From Heterotrichella gracilis (taxonomy: Eukaryota; Sar; Xanthophyceae; Tribonematales; Xanthonemataceae): DNA of 64,000 bases. Shown one piece after another: positions 16,016 through 24,863 of this stretch; position 1 is the first letter of the stretch; each line of letters opens with the position of its first letter. The position numbers and the translations under genes are program-made. The stretch lies in the NCBI GenBank assembly GCA_032358255.1, contig JAULBX010011099.1, forward strand, positions 496,001 through 560,000, written 5' to 3'. The notes under the pieces are model-generated. The model worked only from the letters and a program-made list of their open reading frames with translations, was not told where the DNA came from and made no database searches.

Positions 16016-17464
16016 TCAAAATTCAATTCGGATGATGGTGCCATTCGAATTAGTGATGCTGATCTTTCCGTCTAACTGAAGGACCAATGAATTAATGAGT
16101 TCAAGACCGAGTGTTTTGTGTTTTTCTGAAAGTTCCTCTTGCACAAATCCAATCCCATTATCTACCACAAGTAATTCATAGCTTGGATTTTCCTTGCCTT
16201 TCTTTTCAATAAAACTGATGTTAAGCCTGGCGTCTTTCACACCTTTAAAAGCATACTTAAAGGCATTCGAAACAATTTCATTTAAAATTAAACCGCAAGG
16301 AATGGCTTTTTCAATGGCAAATTTATCGCTGAGCATTTCAATTTTAAAGTTAACTTCTATCTCGTTTTTTAAGCGATACGATTCTTTTAGCGAATTGATC
16401 AACATGGGGAAATAGCTGTTGAGCTGAATGTAAGCCAGATCGTTTGATCGGTATAAAAGATCATGCACGGTAGCCATGGATCTTACCCGGTCAATACTCT
16501 CTCTAAATTTACGGTGTACCGTTTCATCTTCAATGGTGTTTAACTGAAGATTTAACAAACTGGAAATGATCTGAAGGTTGTTTTTTACGCGATGATGCAC
16601 TTCTTTTAGTAATAATTCTTTTTCTATCAATGATTCTGATAGTTTTTCTTCCATGACTTTACGCTGCAAAAAAACAGGAACAGTGGGATTAGTTTTTTTT
16701 CGGAGTTTGTCGGCATCAATGTATTCTTGAATTTTATCGGGTGGAGCCATAATAAAAGAACATTCATCATCTCCTTTAGCTCTGCAGGTAATTTCAACGG
16801 CCGTTAAGTTGAGTCCAAAACTATGTGAACACCAACCACTCGAGTAGCCTGAGTTCATGACACATACCGGTTGTTTGCTTTTTTTTTGGGCTTTGATCCA
16901 GCTGTCTGCTTCAAACGAAAAGGGGTGGGTGTATTTTAAAAGAAAATTTTCATCCGGACTCGGATGACTTCCTTCTAAGATCTTTACCTGAGCCCAACCG
17001 GTATAAGCAAAATGCACGGGCCCTGCTGAAAGCATCTCAATGGGATTAGTCAAGCCCATGAGTTTGCTGAAATTATTAGAATCTTCAAACCCAATTAAAT
17101 GCGATAGATCAAACAAGATATTTTTTCCAATGGCTAATGCTTCTGCTTCCCCTCTGTCGCGGTAATAATTCATAATGCCTTCCAAAAATTCAATAGAGAG
17201 GGCAGAAGCTCTGATGAGCACATAACGTTGTCCGCTTATTTCTATGGATGCTTTTTCGGGATCTAACTTAAAGGAGCGGTGGTATTGACCAACATTTTTT
17301 TCCGCAAGATCAAAAATAGATTCAATTTCTTTGGGAACAAGAACGGTTTTTCGTTTTTTGCTTGAAGGTTTTTTAAGAGTAGGAGATTTGCTCAGTTTAC
17401 TTTTGAGCAATTTAATCTCATCTTGCAGTAACTTGATCTTTTGCTTATCAGTCATCGTATACAA
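16016..17464 (-). CDS. V4R-domain sensor histidine kinase (HisKA_2 type)
   Basis: A 482-residue soluble sensor kinase. A Lys-rich, partly coiled N-terminus is followed by a V4R-like sensor domain (about 75-245) with [25 protein letters not shown] and the typical ending [16 protein letters not shown]4R domains bind small hydrophobic ligands in regulators such as XylR/DmpR. The HisKA_2 dimerisation region has [19 protein letters not shown] with the phospho-acceptor at His290/291. An HATPase domain follows, with the N box [19 protein letters not shown] and VVDNGIGF. No membrane segment is present. No response regulator gene is next to it, so it is an orphan kinase. Met1 or Met4 could be the start. 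Confidence 0.85.
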   Translation of the reverse strand: MYTMTDKQKIKLLQDEIKLLKSKLSKSPTLKKPSSKKRKTVLVPKEIESIFDLAEKNVGQYHRSFKLDPEKASIEISGQRYVLIRASALSIEFLEGIMNYYRDRGEAEALAIGKNILFDLSHLIGFEDSNNFSKLMGLTNPIEMLSAGPVHFAYTGWAQVKILEGSHPSPDENFLLKYTHPFSFEADSWIKAQKKSKQPVCVMNSGYSSGWCSHSFGLNLTAVEITCRAKGDDECSFIMAPPDKIQEYIDADKLRKKTNPTVPVFLQRKVMEEKLSESLIEKELLLKEVHHRVKNNLQIISSLLNLQLNTIEDETVHRKFRESIDRVRSMATVHDLLYRSNDLAYIQLNSYFPMLINSLKESYRLKNEIEVNFKIEMLSDKFAIEKAIPCGLILNEIVSNAFKYAFKGVKDARLNISFIEKKGKENPSYELLVVDNGIGFVQEELSEKHKTLGLELINSLVLQLDGKISITNSNGTIIRIEF

Positions 17465-17739
17465 CGTTTAAATGAATACTGCACTCCAATACTATCAAAA
17501 TTAGTGAATTTTACCCCTTATTCAAATTATTTCAAAATGTGCCCTTTTTGGTTAATGGCAGATTGTTATCTCGCCTTAAAATCATATAAAACAAGTAATG
17601 ACTATTCGCCAGGCATTTTGGCGCCAAGATCAAATTAAAGACCTACTCACCAAAATAAATTTTAAATAAACAAAAGAAGTCTTACTTTTAATAAGTCATA
17701 ATTGTTTAGATCTAAAGAAACCGCACAGTTTAAAAAATC

Positions 17740-18018
17740 ATGGAGATAAGTCAGTCAGAAGAAGGACGTAAAGGAAAATTTTTTATTCAGATAGATGGGC
17801 AGGAATTAGCTCAAATGACCTATGTGTGGGCCGGTGACGACCGCATTATAATAGATCATACCGAGGTAGATGAAAAATTAAAAGGAAAAAGCGCCGGCAA
17901 ATTGTTATTGGCCAAGGCTGTTGCGTTTGCCAGGGAGAAGCATATAAAAATTTTACCCCTTTGTCCTTTTGCCAAAAGTGTGTTTGATAAAACACCGGAG
18001 TATAACGATGTATTATAA
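17740..18018 (+). CDS. GNAT-like N-acetyltransferase, YjdJ type
   Basis: A 92-residue minimal GNAT-fold protein of the COG2388/YjdJ group. The core reads IIIDHTEVDEKLKGKSAGKL, with the (H)TEV strand and an acetyl-CoA pyrophosphate loop GKSAGK, then FAREKHIKILPLCPFAKSVF. Full-length acetyltransferases are about twice as long, but this group is naturally short. It is followed after 8 bp by a YjdI-like iron-sulfur protein. The same two-gene partnership exists in enterobacteria (yjdI-yjdJ), indicating a joint, still undefined role. A near -7 box lies in the 17685-17695 region (TACTTTTA). Confidence 0.85.
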   Translation: MEISQSEEGRKGKFFIQIDGQELAQMTYVWAGDDRIIIDHTEVDEKLKGKSAGKLLLAKAVAFAREKHIKILPLCPFAKSVFDKTPEYNDVL

Positions 18019-18026
18019 ACCTAGTC

Positions 18027-18245
18027 ATGGATAAAGCAAATCTTACAAAAGAATATACCAATGGTGATATCACCGTGGTATGGCAGTCAGGAAAGTGTAT
18101 TCACTCAGGCAACTGTGTGCGCAACCTGTCAAAGGTATTTCAACCAAAAGAACAACCCTGGATCAAGCTGGAAAATGCCGGTACCGATGAAATTGTTCAG
18201 GCGGTGAATAAATGTCCTTCAGGCGCATTGAGTATAAAAAAATAA
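18027..18245 (+). CDS. YjdI-like small iron-sulfur protein
   Basis: A 72-residue protein of the YjdI (Fer4_19-like, DUF1271) family. The motif GKCIHSGNCVRNL gives Cys24, His26 and Cys30, and NKCPSGAL gives Cys63. Only three cysteines are present in the whole protein, so a four-cysteine [4Fe-4S] site is impossible. The cluster is either [3Fe-4S] or takes His26 or an external ligand. It is probably a cytoplasmic electron carrier or cluster sensor. It is coupled with the upstream GNAT gene and may be co-transcribed with the peptidase 42 bp downstream. Confidence 0.85.
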   Translation: MDKANLTKEYTNGDITVVWQSGKCIHSGNCVRNLSKVFQPKEQPWIKLENAGTDEIVQAVNKCPSGALSIKK

Positions 18246-18287
18246 AGTTTTTTTTACCACATTTTATTCCATTTAAAAGATTTCCAC

Positions 18288-20225
18288 ATGAAAAAAAACA
18301 CATGTTTTCTTATCGCCTGTTTAATTACGGTGACATTGTTCTCACAACAAACAAACATTCAAGTCGCTGAAAACTTGGTAACGGAAGGCATTCCGGCTAT
18401 TTCAAGCACTCTGGCAGCTGAAGTGAAAAATTATACTGAGTCGCGCGGGGCATCTATGGCGGCCTGGCACCCCTTAAAAAAGGAAATGCTTATTTCTACA
18501 CGTTTTGCCAATAGCAATCAATTACATCTGGTAAAAATGCCCGGCGGAGATCGTCAACAAATTACTTTTTTTGACGAGCCCATTGGCTCTGCCAGTTATG
18601 AACCAAACCGAGGCGATTATTTTTTGTTTTTAAAAGATGTGGGAGGGAATGAATTTTCACAGATCTACCGTTACGATCTTTCTTCGAAAAAAACACATTT
18701 GTTAACGGATGGGAAACGTTCGCAAAATGGCGGAATTCAATGGAATTCAAAAGGAGATAAGATCGCTTATGCCTCCACTAAACGAAACGGGCAAGACAGA
18801 GATATTTATATCATGGATCCTTTAAATCCGGCAAATGAAACACGTTTGGCGGAAAATGCCGGAGGTGGCTGGAGTGTGGTGGACTGGTCTTCAGATGATG
18901 CTCAACTGCTTATACAAGAAGGCATCTCTATCAATGAATCACGCTTATATACCTTAGATCTCGCAACGGGAGCAAAAACACGGGTGCTTCCCGAAAAAGA
19001 TGAACGCAGCACATACCAAGGTGTAGGCTTCAGTAAAAATAAAAAAGGAATCTATCTGATCACGAACAAGTCAGGTGAATTTAATCAATTAGCTTATTTT
19101 GAATTTGCCAGTAAAAAACTACAGATACTTAGCAATTCGATCTCCTGGGACATTGAAGCAGCAGAATTGTCAAAGGATGGATCTAGTCTGGCTTTTGTCA
19201 GTAATGAAAATGGCTTATCCAAATTATATATTTTATCAACGGCTACCTCTAATTTTGTGGATGCGCAAAACATTCCGGCCGGCATTATTGGAGGACTTAG
19301 CTGGAGTGCCGATGATAAGTCTATTGGCATTACCTTCCTAAAGTACAATGCTTCATCTGATGTGTTTGAATACAACATCCAGAAAAAAGAATTTATTCGT
19401 TGGACAGAAAGTGAACTAGGCGGAATGGATGTTTCGCGATTAACAGAACCGCAATTAATTTCTTGGAAATCATTTGACGGAAAACAAATTAGCGGCTATG
19501 TTTACAAAGCAGCCTCTACCTTCACCGGCAAACGTCCTGTGATCATCAATATTCATGGCGGACCGGAAGGGCAATCGCGTCCGAATTTTTTAGGACGCAT
19601 GAATTATTTATTGAACGAAATGGGTATTACTGTCATTTTTCCAAATGTAAGGGGATCGAGTGGTTATGGGAAAACGTTTTTGGATATGGACAATGGTTTT
19701 AAACGAGAGGAATCGGTAAAAGATATTGGTGCCTTATTAGATTGGATCGCTTTGCAACCTGATCTGGACAAGGACCGAATCATGATCATGGGGGGAAGTT
19801 ATGGCGGATATATGACCTTGGCCACGGCCTATATGTATAGTGACAAAATACGCTGTTCGATCGATGTGGTTGGCATTTCAAACTTTAACACTTTTATGAA
19901 AAACACCGAGGCTTATCGAAGAGATCTGCGAAGAGTGGAGTACGGCGATGAGCGCGATCCAAAGATGGCTGCATTCTTTGAAGAAATTGCGCCATTAAAT
20001 CATACCGATAAAATTAAAAAACCTTTATTTATTGTTCAAGGAGGAAATGATCCGCGGGTACCCGCCAGTGAGGCAATTCAAATGAAAGACAAGATCAAAC
20101 AAGGCGGCGGCACGGTGTGGTTCTTAATGGCAAAGGATGAGGGACATGGATTTAGGAAAAAGAACAACATGGACTTTCAGTTTTATTCGAGCATTGAATT
20201 TATTCGACAATACCTCTTAAATTAA
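18288..20225 (+). CDS. Exported S9-family prolyl oligopeptidase-like peptidase
   Basis: A 645-residue serine peptidase with signal peptide (1-19). The N-terminal TolB/DPP-like beta-propeller (about 50-380) contains GGIQWNSKGDKIAY and LSWSADDKSIGITF blades. The C-terminal alpha/beta-hydrolase domain (about 390-645) has the catalytic triad Ser504 in GGSYGGYM, Asp588 in GGNDPRVPA and His620 in DEGHGF. The oxyanion segment NIHGGPEGQ is also present. Expected to act in the periplasm on proline-containing or N-acylated peptides. The stop is 3 bp before the start of the Crp-like gene, so the two are likely co-transcribed. Confidence 0.9.
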   Translation: MKKNTCFLIACLITVTLFSQQTNIQVAENLVTEGIPAISSTLAAEVKNYTESRGASMAAWHPLKKEMLISTRFANSNQLHLVKMPGGDRQQITFFDEPIGSASYEPNRGDYFLFLKDVGGNEFSQIYRYDLSSKKTHLLTDGKRSQNGGIQWNSKGDKIAYASTKRNGQDRDIYIMDPLNPANETRLAENAGGGWSVVDWSSDDAQLLIQEGISINESRLYTLDLATGAKTRVLPEKDERSTYQGVGFSKNKKGIYLITNKSGEFNQLAYFEFASKKLQILSNSISWDIEAAELSKDGSSLAFVSNENGLSKLYILSTATSNFVDAQNIPAGIIGGLSWSADDKSIGITFLKYNASSDVFEYNIQKKEFIRWTESELGGMDVSRLTEPQLISWKSFDGKQISGYVYKAASTFTGKRPVIINIHGGPEGQSRPNFLGRMNYLLNEMGITVIFPNVRGSSGYGKTFLDMDNGFKREESVKDIGALLDWIALQPDLDKDRIMIMGGSYGGYMTLATAYMYSDKIRCSIDVVGISNFNTFMKNTEAYRRDLRRVEYGDERDPKMAAFFEEIAPLNHTDKIKKPLFIVQGGNDPRVPASEAIQMKDKIKQGGGTVWFLMAKDEGHGFRKKNNMDFQFYSSIEFIRQYLLN

Positions 20226-20228
20226 AAC

Positions 20229-20813
20229 ATGTCTCATCCGTTTGTCAATTACTTTCACAAGATCAGTCCTCTTACAGCCGAAGAGGCTCAAGGTATTGAG
20301 GCAAGCATGAGAGTAGAAACTTTTAAAAAGGGAACTCAATTATTAAAAGAAGGGCAGACCTCTATTGACACTTATTTTATTTTAAAAGGGTGCATAAGAG
20401 AATATCTCATGGTGGATGGCGAAGAAAAAACAACCAATTTTTTTACCGAAGAACAATGGGTCATTTCTTTAAATAATTTTGGACCACAGGCAACTAGCAG
20501 TCATTATTTAAGTTGCCTTGAAGACACCAGCGTTTGCGCCGGTAATGAAAAAGAAGCCCAAGAAATGTTTAAACGCTTTCCAAGATTTGAAACCATTTCG
20601 AGGGCAGTGATGGAAGATTATTTTGCGAGTCAAAGAAAACTCATGACCTCCTATCTCACAGATTCTCCTGAACAACGCTATTTGAATCTCTTAAAAACAA
20701 GACCTGATTTGTTTCAACGAATTCCACAATATCAACTGGCAAGTTATATTGGCGTCAAGCCGGAGTCCTTAAGCAGAATAAGAAAACGGATCAGCTTGAA
20801 CGGATCAGTTTAA
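20229..20813 (+). CDS. Crp/Fnr-family transcriptional regulator
   Basis: A 194-residue regulator. It has an N-terminal cyclic-nucleotide-binding-like beta barrel (about 20-120; FKKGTQLLKEGQTSIDTYFILKG split across strands). A dimer helix (MEDYFASQRKLMTSYL) and a C-terminal helix-turn-helix (LASYIGVKPESLSRIRKRI) follow. This short Bacteroidota form lacks the PRxxxA... cAMP-binding arginine in an obvious place, so the effector is unknown. It is placed 3 bp after the S9 peptidase and converges with the DUF4386 gene 12 bp away, which it might regulate. Confidence 0.88.
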   Translation: MSHPFVNYFHKISPLTAEEAQGIEASMRVETFKKGTQLLKEGQTSIDTYFILKGCIREYLMVDGEEKTTNFFTEEQWVISLNNFGPQATSSHYLSCLEDTSVCAGNEKEAQEMFKRFPRFETISRAVMEDYFASQRKLMTSYLTDSPEQRYLNLLKTRPDLFQRIPQYQLASYIGVKPESLSRIRKRISLNGSV

Positions 20814-20825
20814 GACATCTGTATC

Positions 20826-21518
20826 TTAGCTTGCCGGTAATGAAATCTTATGATTATGCTTTGTAAGATTAAATCCTTTAATGATAAACAAAACACTTAA
20901 GTACAATTCGAATAAGCCTCCGGGGATATCTAAAAGCACATCAATTGGAAAACCAAACAAGGCAAAAATGGCACCGGAAATAAAGATAATATAGCTTATG
21001 AAGCCATACACAGACAGCCATTTGGGCACTATAAGAGAGATGTAAAGCAAATAACAAAACATTAATCCACCCAAACCCCATATAACCATACCAATTTGAT
21101 AACAAAAGAAATTGGCTTGTTTGAATGAAATAAATAAGGTTTGAAAATAACTCTTCTCCGGTGAACCTGAACGAACAAACTCATCACTTAATGGCATTAA
21201 TAGCAATAAAAAGATGGCGCCAACAATGAGCATAATGCTCGATACAATGGCTGCACCCAAATAACCAAAGCTGAAGGTTTGATTATGAAACTTAAAATAA
21301 GGCAACATAATAATGGCTAGGCCTATATTAATGGTAGCAAATATGGCCATCATAATTGCGCCCTCCAACACTATTTGATTTTTTGAGAGATAGATGTACG
21401 TTAAACCTTCTGGTGTATTGATGAGCGTATTCAATAGCCCAAATCCCAAACCATAAGAAAGATAACCAATAAGAAAGGCGATTCCAAAGCTTCTTGCCGC
21501 AATTTTGTGTGTGTTCAT
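20826..21518 (-). CDS. DUF4386-like integral membrane protein
   Basis: A 230-residue polytopic membrane protein with six or seven hydrophobic segments. The start MNTHKIAARSFGIAFLIGYL and the ending GLFELYLSVLFIIKGF are characteristic of the DUF4386 family, whose function is unknown. No signal peptide or catalytic motif is seen. A -7 box TACTTTTG (21554-21561 on the minus strand) lies 35 bp upstream of the ATG. It is convergent with a Crp-like regulator. Confidence 0.8.
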   Translation of the reverse strand: MNTHKIAARSFGIAFLIGYLSYGLGFGLLNTLINTPEGLTYIYLSKNQIVLEGAIMMAIFATINIGLAIIMLPYFKFHNQTFSFGYLGAAIVSSIMLIVGAIFLLLLMPLSDEFVRSGSPEKSYFQTLFISFKQANFFCYQIGMVIWGLGGLMFCYLLYISLIVPKWLSVYGFISYIIFISGAIFALFGFPIDVLLDIPGGLFELYLSVLFIIKGFNLTKHNHKISLPAS

Positions 21519-21553
21519 AAGATGATTTTTATTATTTTTTTAATTCTTGAAGA

Positions 21554-21561
21554 CAAAAGTA
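21554..21561 (-). promoter_or_regulatory. -7 box for the DUF4386 gene
   Basis: TACTTTTG on the minus strand, an exact TAnnTTTG match. Confidence 0.5.
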
Positions 21562-21702
21562 ATTGACTTAAATTCTGTTCTCGTTGACTTGGGTTAAGAA
21601 ATGAGATAGACTATTTTATAAAACGATTGGAGACAAACTTCATAGTGCAAATAAATTCTTTTCAACTTTTAAAGTTAGGTTTACAGAATTAAGTCCCTTG
21701 CG

Positions 21703-22986
21703 ATGAAAAATAGCAAGAAGGGGACCTATGCTTCGATAAAATTTATTATTTTAGGCAAGATGAATAAAATCTCACTTAAGACTTTTTTTCTTTTTTTGAG
21801 CAGCGATAGCTTATCTTCTCGTCTGTTTTTTTTCTTTTTTTGTATTGTTCTCATTGCATTCAGGGAGATCGACTTTCTCATTCATCCACGTTTATGGGGC
21901 GAAGAAGGAAAATTCTTTTATTCTTTCGCACGACATCATTCGTTATTAGAAATACTCACAACGGTGCAAGTGGGCTATGTGACCTTATTTAATAGTATGG
22001 TGAGTGCTATTCAGGCCAAATTAGTTGAACCTGAAAATGTTCCAATTGTTTCTACCTATTTAGGTTTCCTTATTCAACTTTTACCTGTGTATATTTTAAC
22101 GTTCAGCAGCATTTCTTTTTTAACTTTTCCACTGAATCGATTATTGGCTTTACTCACTATATTTTACACTGTTCCTGAATTGTGGTTAAATTCCACCAAC
22201 ACACATTTTGTTTTAGGCTTGTGCACGTTTTTGATTTTGATCGTTCCTACAGATCAATTAACCGTATTCAAGAAAAACATGTTCCGACTGCTTCTTATTT
22301 TAGGCCCTTTGTCCGGGCCATCGAGTATGTTATTATTGCCCGTGTTTTTTGTAAAGTATTTTATGGAGAAAACCAAAGAGAGATTCATTCAGGTCATTAT
22401 CTTAACAGGAGCTTCATTGGTTCAATTGGGAGTGACAGCCTATTCCATTTTATACAACAATCAATTTAACCGATTACATAGCAACAAATTGGAAGAAACG
22501 CTCAAGCATTTTATGATGGATCATTTTTCATTGAACATAAAAATTTTAGATCCTACCACCGCTATTTGTTTTGGTAGCTTGGTGGCGGTCTGTTTTCTTT
22601 TTCTCAGCATAAAGAACAGAAAAAGTAAAGAACAACTTTTGCTCACATTTAGTTTTATATTAATGGCAGTGTTATCAAGTCTGGGATCCTTAAAAATGGA
22701 AGGTTCTCCGCGCTATGGTTTTATTCCAACCTTTATTTTGATGATGATCTTGATGAAGGAATTTGAAGTATGGGTTAAAAGTAAGAACTTTTTAAATGGA
22801 ATTGGCGCTGCGTTTTTTGTGTTTAGTCTGAGCCTTAATATAGTATTCTATCATTCCCGGATGGAGGATGTTCGCAATCCAAGTTATCCTATATGGACGG
22901 AGGAGATCAAGATCTGGCGAAAGGATAATAGTTATGCCCCAAAAATTCATCCCTCCTACGAAAATTATTGGTACGTAAATATGTAA
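21703..22986 (+). CDS. Polytopic membrane protein, possible GT-C-like glycosyltransferase
   Basis: 427 residues with about ten hydrophobic segments. After the first membrane helix comes EIDFLIHPRLWGEEGKFFYSFA, an acidic loop reminiscent of the first periplasmic loop of GT-C glycosyltransferases that use polyprenyl-phosphate sugars. Homology cannot be shown by eye. The C-terminal tail carries aromatic residues (YPIWTEEIKIWRKD). It is not in an obvious operon, and no other glycan genes are adjacent. A second in-frame ATG at 21760 (MNKISLKTFFLF) would remove 19 polar residues and is also a plausible start. Confidence 0.65.
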   Translation: MKNSKKGTYASIKFIILGKMNKISLKTFFLFLSSDSLSSRLFFFFFCIVLIAFREIDFLIHPRLWGEEGKFFYSFARHHSLLEILTTVQVGYVTLFNSMVSAIQAKLVEPENVPIVSTYLGFLIQLLPVYILTFSSISFLTFPLNRLLALLTIFYTVPELWLNSTNTHFVLGLCTFLILIVPTDQLTVFKKNMFRLLLILGPLSGPSSMLLLPVFFVKYFMEKTKERFIQVIILTGASLVQLGVTAYSILYNNQFNRLHSNKLEETLKHFMMDHFSLNIKILDPTTAICFGSLVAVCFLFLSIKNRKSKEQLLLTFSFILMAVLSSLGSLKMEGSPRYGFIPTFILMMILMKEFEVWVKSKNFLNGIGAAFFVFSLSLNIVFYHSRMEDVRNPSYPIWTEEIKIWRKDNSYAPKIHPSYENYWYVNM

Positions 22987-23041
22987 ATGAGTGAGGTGTT
23001 AATTTTTCACATGAAAAGATTTTCGTATGAAATGAAAAGAG

Positions 23042-23049
23042 TAAATTTG
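23042..23049 (+). promoter_or_regulatory. -7 box for the PepSY-like gene
   Basis: TAAATTTG, an exact TAnnTTTG match, ends 11 bp before the ATG at 23061. Confidence 0.5.
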
Positions 23050-23060
23050 ATGATACACTA

Positions 23061-23495
23061 ATGAACATGAAACCACAAATCTTATTTATTTTACTCATGG
23101 CTTTAACAATGAGTAATTTCGCGCAGAATAATCCAACAAAATCAATTCCTCAGGAAGTAAAAGCAAATTTTCAAAAGCAATATCCTATGGTTGAAGAAGC
23201 CAGGTGGGAAAAGGAAGGAGAAAATTATGAGGTGGAATTTAAACTGGGCGATAAGGATATTTCTGTGCTTTATGATACGAAAGGAAATTTGATTGAAACA
23301 GAAACAGAGATCAAAGCGGAAGATTTACCAAAGGGCGTAAAAAAATATCTTAGCGAAAACTTTGACGGGCAAAAAATAAAAGAAGCCTCAGTGATAACAA
23401 AGGCCGATGGTACTTTGCTATATGAGGCGGAAATCAAAGGAAAAGACCTCATTTTTAACAGTGAAGGGATTTTCATCAAAGAACAGAAGAAATAA
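23061..23495 (+). CDS. Periplasmic PepSY-like (DUF2874/BLIP-like) protein
   Basis: 144 residues. The signal peptide is 1-21 (MALTMSNFAQ ending). Two tandem beta-lactamase-inhibitor-protein-like units follow, with the recurring pattern FQKQYPMVEEARWEKEGENY and LSENFDGQKIKEA, each followed by strands that read like VEFKLGDKDISVLYDTKGN. This family is abundant in Bacteroidota and is usually found near cell-envelope or metal-handling genes; its ligand is unknown. It converges with the aminotransferase gene, 12 bp between stops. Confidence 0.82.
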   Translation: MNMKPQILFILLMALTMSNFAQNNPTKSIPQEVKANFQKQYPMVEEARWEKEGENYEVEFKLGDKDISVLYDTKGNLIETETEIKAEDLPKGVKKYLSENFDGQKIKEASVITKADGTLLYEAEIKGKDLIFNSEGIFIKEQKK

Positions 23496-23507
23496 AATAA
23501 GGGTAAT

Positions 23508-24680
23508 TTAAACTTCGATGAAATTCGTAATATGAAGAATTTCTTTTAAGGCAAAATAGAGTGAATCAAGATCTTTCTGTGAATTAAATGCGTTTATTGA
23601 ATAACGTAAATAGGCCTTGTCCCCATGAGCAATAACGGGTATCTCAATATTATAAGTGGCATATATATAACGTTGCAATCGTTCGGTACTAAACGTTTTC
23701 AAAGGAATACTAAACATTTGTCCAATAAATTCATCGTTTAAGGGAGCTAATGGTTTGCTTCCTAATAAATCACAAAAACGAGGAGCATTTTGCTGAACCA
23801 ATTTTCTAGAATTTTCAGAAACCACCGTCCAATTGTGTTCATTCATAAACGAGATCGCAGCCGGAACAGTTAGCATGGCTGAGAAATCGCGCGTGCCTTG
23901 CATTTGATGATAGTCAATAAATTGCGACGAGGAAGGAACAGCCGCCTGATAACCCCAACTAATTAAAAGTGGATCGAATTGTTGCTGTAGTTCCTTTTTA
24001 ATGTATAAGAAAGAACAGCCTTTTGGACTCATCATCCACTTGTGACAAGCGCCGGTATAAATATCTGCTTTTAGTTCTTTTAAATTTAAGGGAATGTGTC
24101 CCGGAACATGCGCACCATCTACAATGGTTAATAAGCCTTTTGCTTTTGCCACATCACAAATTTCTTTTACAGGCAATATTAATGCAGTGCTACTGGTGAT
24201 CTGACTAATAAAAATAGCTTTGGTTTTAGTAGTTACACCTTTAAAAAAGTCTTCAATAAAAGTTTCTTTGGAAACTAAGGGTAAATTTATTTTTTGCCGG
24301 ATGTACTTTGCACCAACTTTACCACAATAATAATTCCATATTTTATCCGAGGCACCGTATTCTAAATCAGTCGTTAAGATCTCATCACCCGACTCCAACG
24401 TTAAACTTTTCGCAACAATATTCAATCCGTAAGATGGATTGGTCACCAACACCAGATCATCTGCTTCACATGAAAGATAAGAAGCTAAAACCTCTCTCGA
24501 ATTTTTTAAATGAACAGGGCCTTTCACGGTAATAAATTGAACCGGATCACGCTCAAGCTCCATCTGCCATTTTTGATAATTTTCAAAAACAGGTTTAGGA
24601 CAAGCACCAAATGAACCAAAATTTAAAAAGGTAATTTCGGGATTGAGTAAAAATTTTTCTTTGAGTTGCTCTGATGACAT
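23508..24680 (-). CDS. Class V aminotransferase (isopenicillin-N-epimerase-like)
   Basis: A PLP enzyme of fold type I, about 390 residues. Near the N-terminus is FLNFGSFGACPKPV (substrate-site glycine loop). Asp188 in TIVDGAHVPG binds the pyridine nitrogen and Lys214 in GACHKWMMSPKG forms the Schiff base (numbering from the start used here). The isopenicillin N epimerase/cysteine-desulfurase-like branch fits best; substrate unknown. An upstream ATG at 24698 adds six residues. An exact -7 box (TACTTTTG, 24701-24708) would place the transcript start inside those codons, so the ATG at 24680 is preferred. Confidence 0.82.
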   Translation of the reverse strand: MSSEQLKEKFLLNPEITFLNFGSFGACPKPVFENYQKWQMELERDPVQFITVKGPVHLKNSREVLASYLSCEADDLVLVTNPSYGLNIVAKSLTLESGDEILTTDLEYGASDKIWNYYCGKVGAKYIRQKINLPLVSKETFIEDFFKGVTTKTKAIFISQITSSTALILPVKEICDVAKAKGLLTIVDGAHVPGHIPLNLKELKADIYTGACHKWMMSPKGCSFLYIKKELQQQFDPLLISWGYQAAVPSSSQFIDYHQMQGTRDFSAMLTVPAAISFMNEHNWTVVSENSRKLVQQNAPRFCDLLGSKPLAPLNDEFIGQMFSIPLKTFSTERLQRYIYATYNIEIPVIAHGDKAYLRYSINAFNSQKDLDSLYFALKEILHITNFIEV

Positions 24681-24700
24681 AAACGATTTTCGGGACATAT

Positions 24701-24708
24701 CAAAAGTA
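24701..24708 (-). promoter_or_regulatory. -7 box that decides the aminotransferase start
   Basis: TACTTTTG on the minus strand, two bases upstream of the ATG at 24698. It is too close for that ATG to be preceded by any leader. Confidence 0.5.
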
Positions 24709-24813
24709 TTAAATATTCATCACATGGCCGCGTTCTATTAACCCTCAACTGTATTCATACGTGAGTTCAAATTACCCGAAAAGAACTTCGAATATGAATA
24801 CATAATAAATAAA

Positions 24814-24841
24814 AAAGGCTTCCTTAAAAAAGAAAGCCTTT
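24814..24841 (-). terminator. pepD terminator
   Basis: Stem AAAGGCTT/AAGCCTTT with an A/T-rich loop, followed on the minus strand by TTTTTATTTATT. It lies 22 bp after the pepD stop. Confidence 0.75.
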
Positions 24842-24863
24842 GAAAAAAAATACACTTAGGGTT

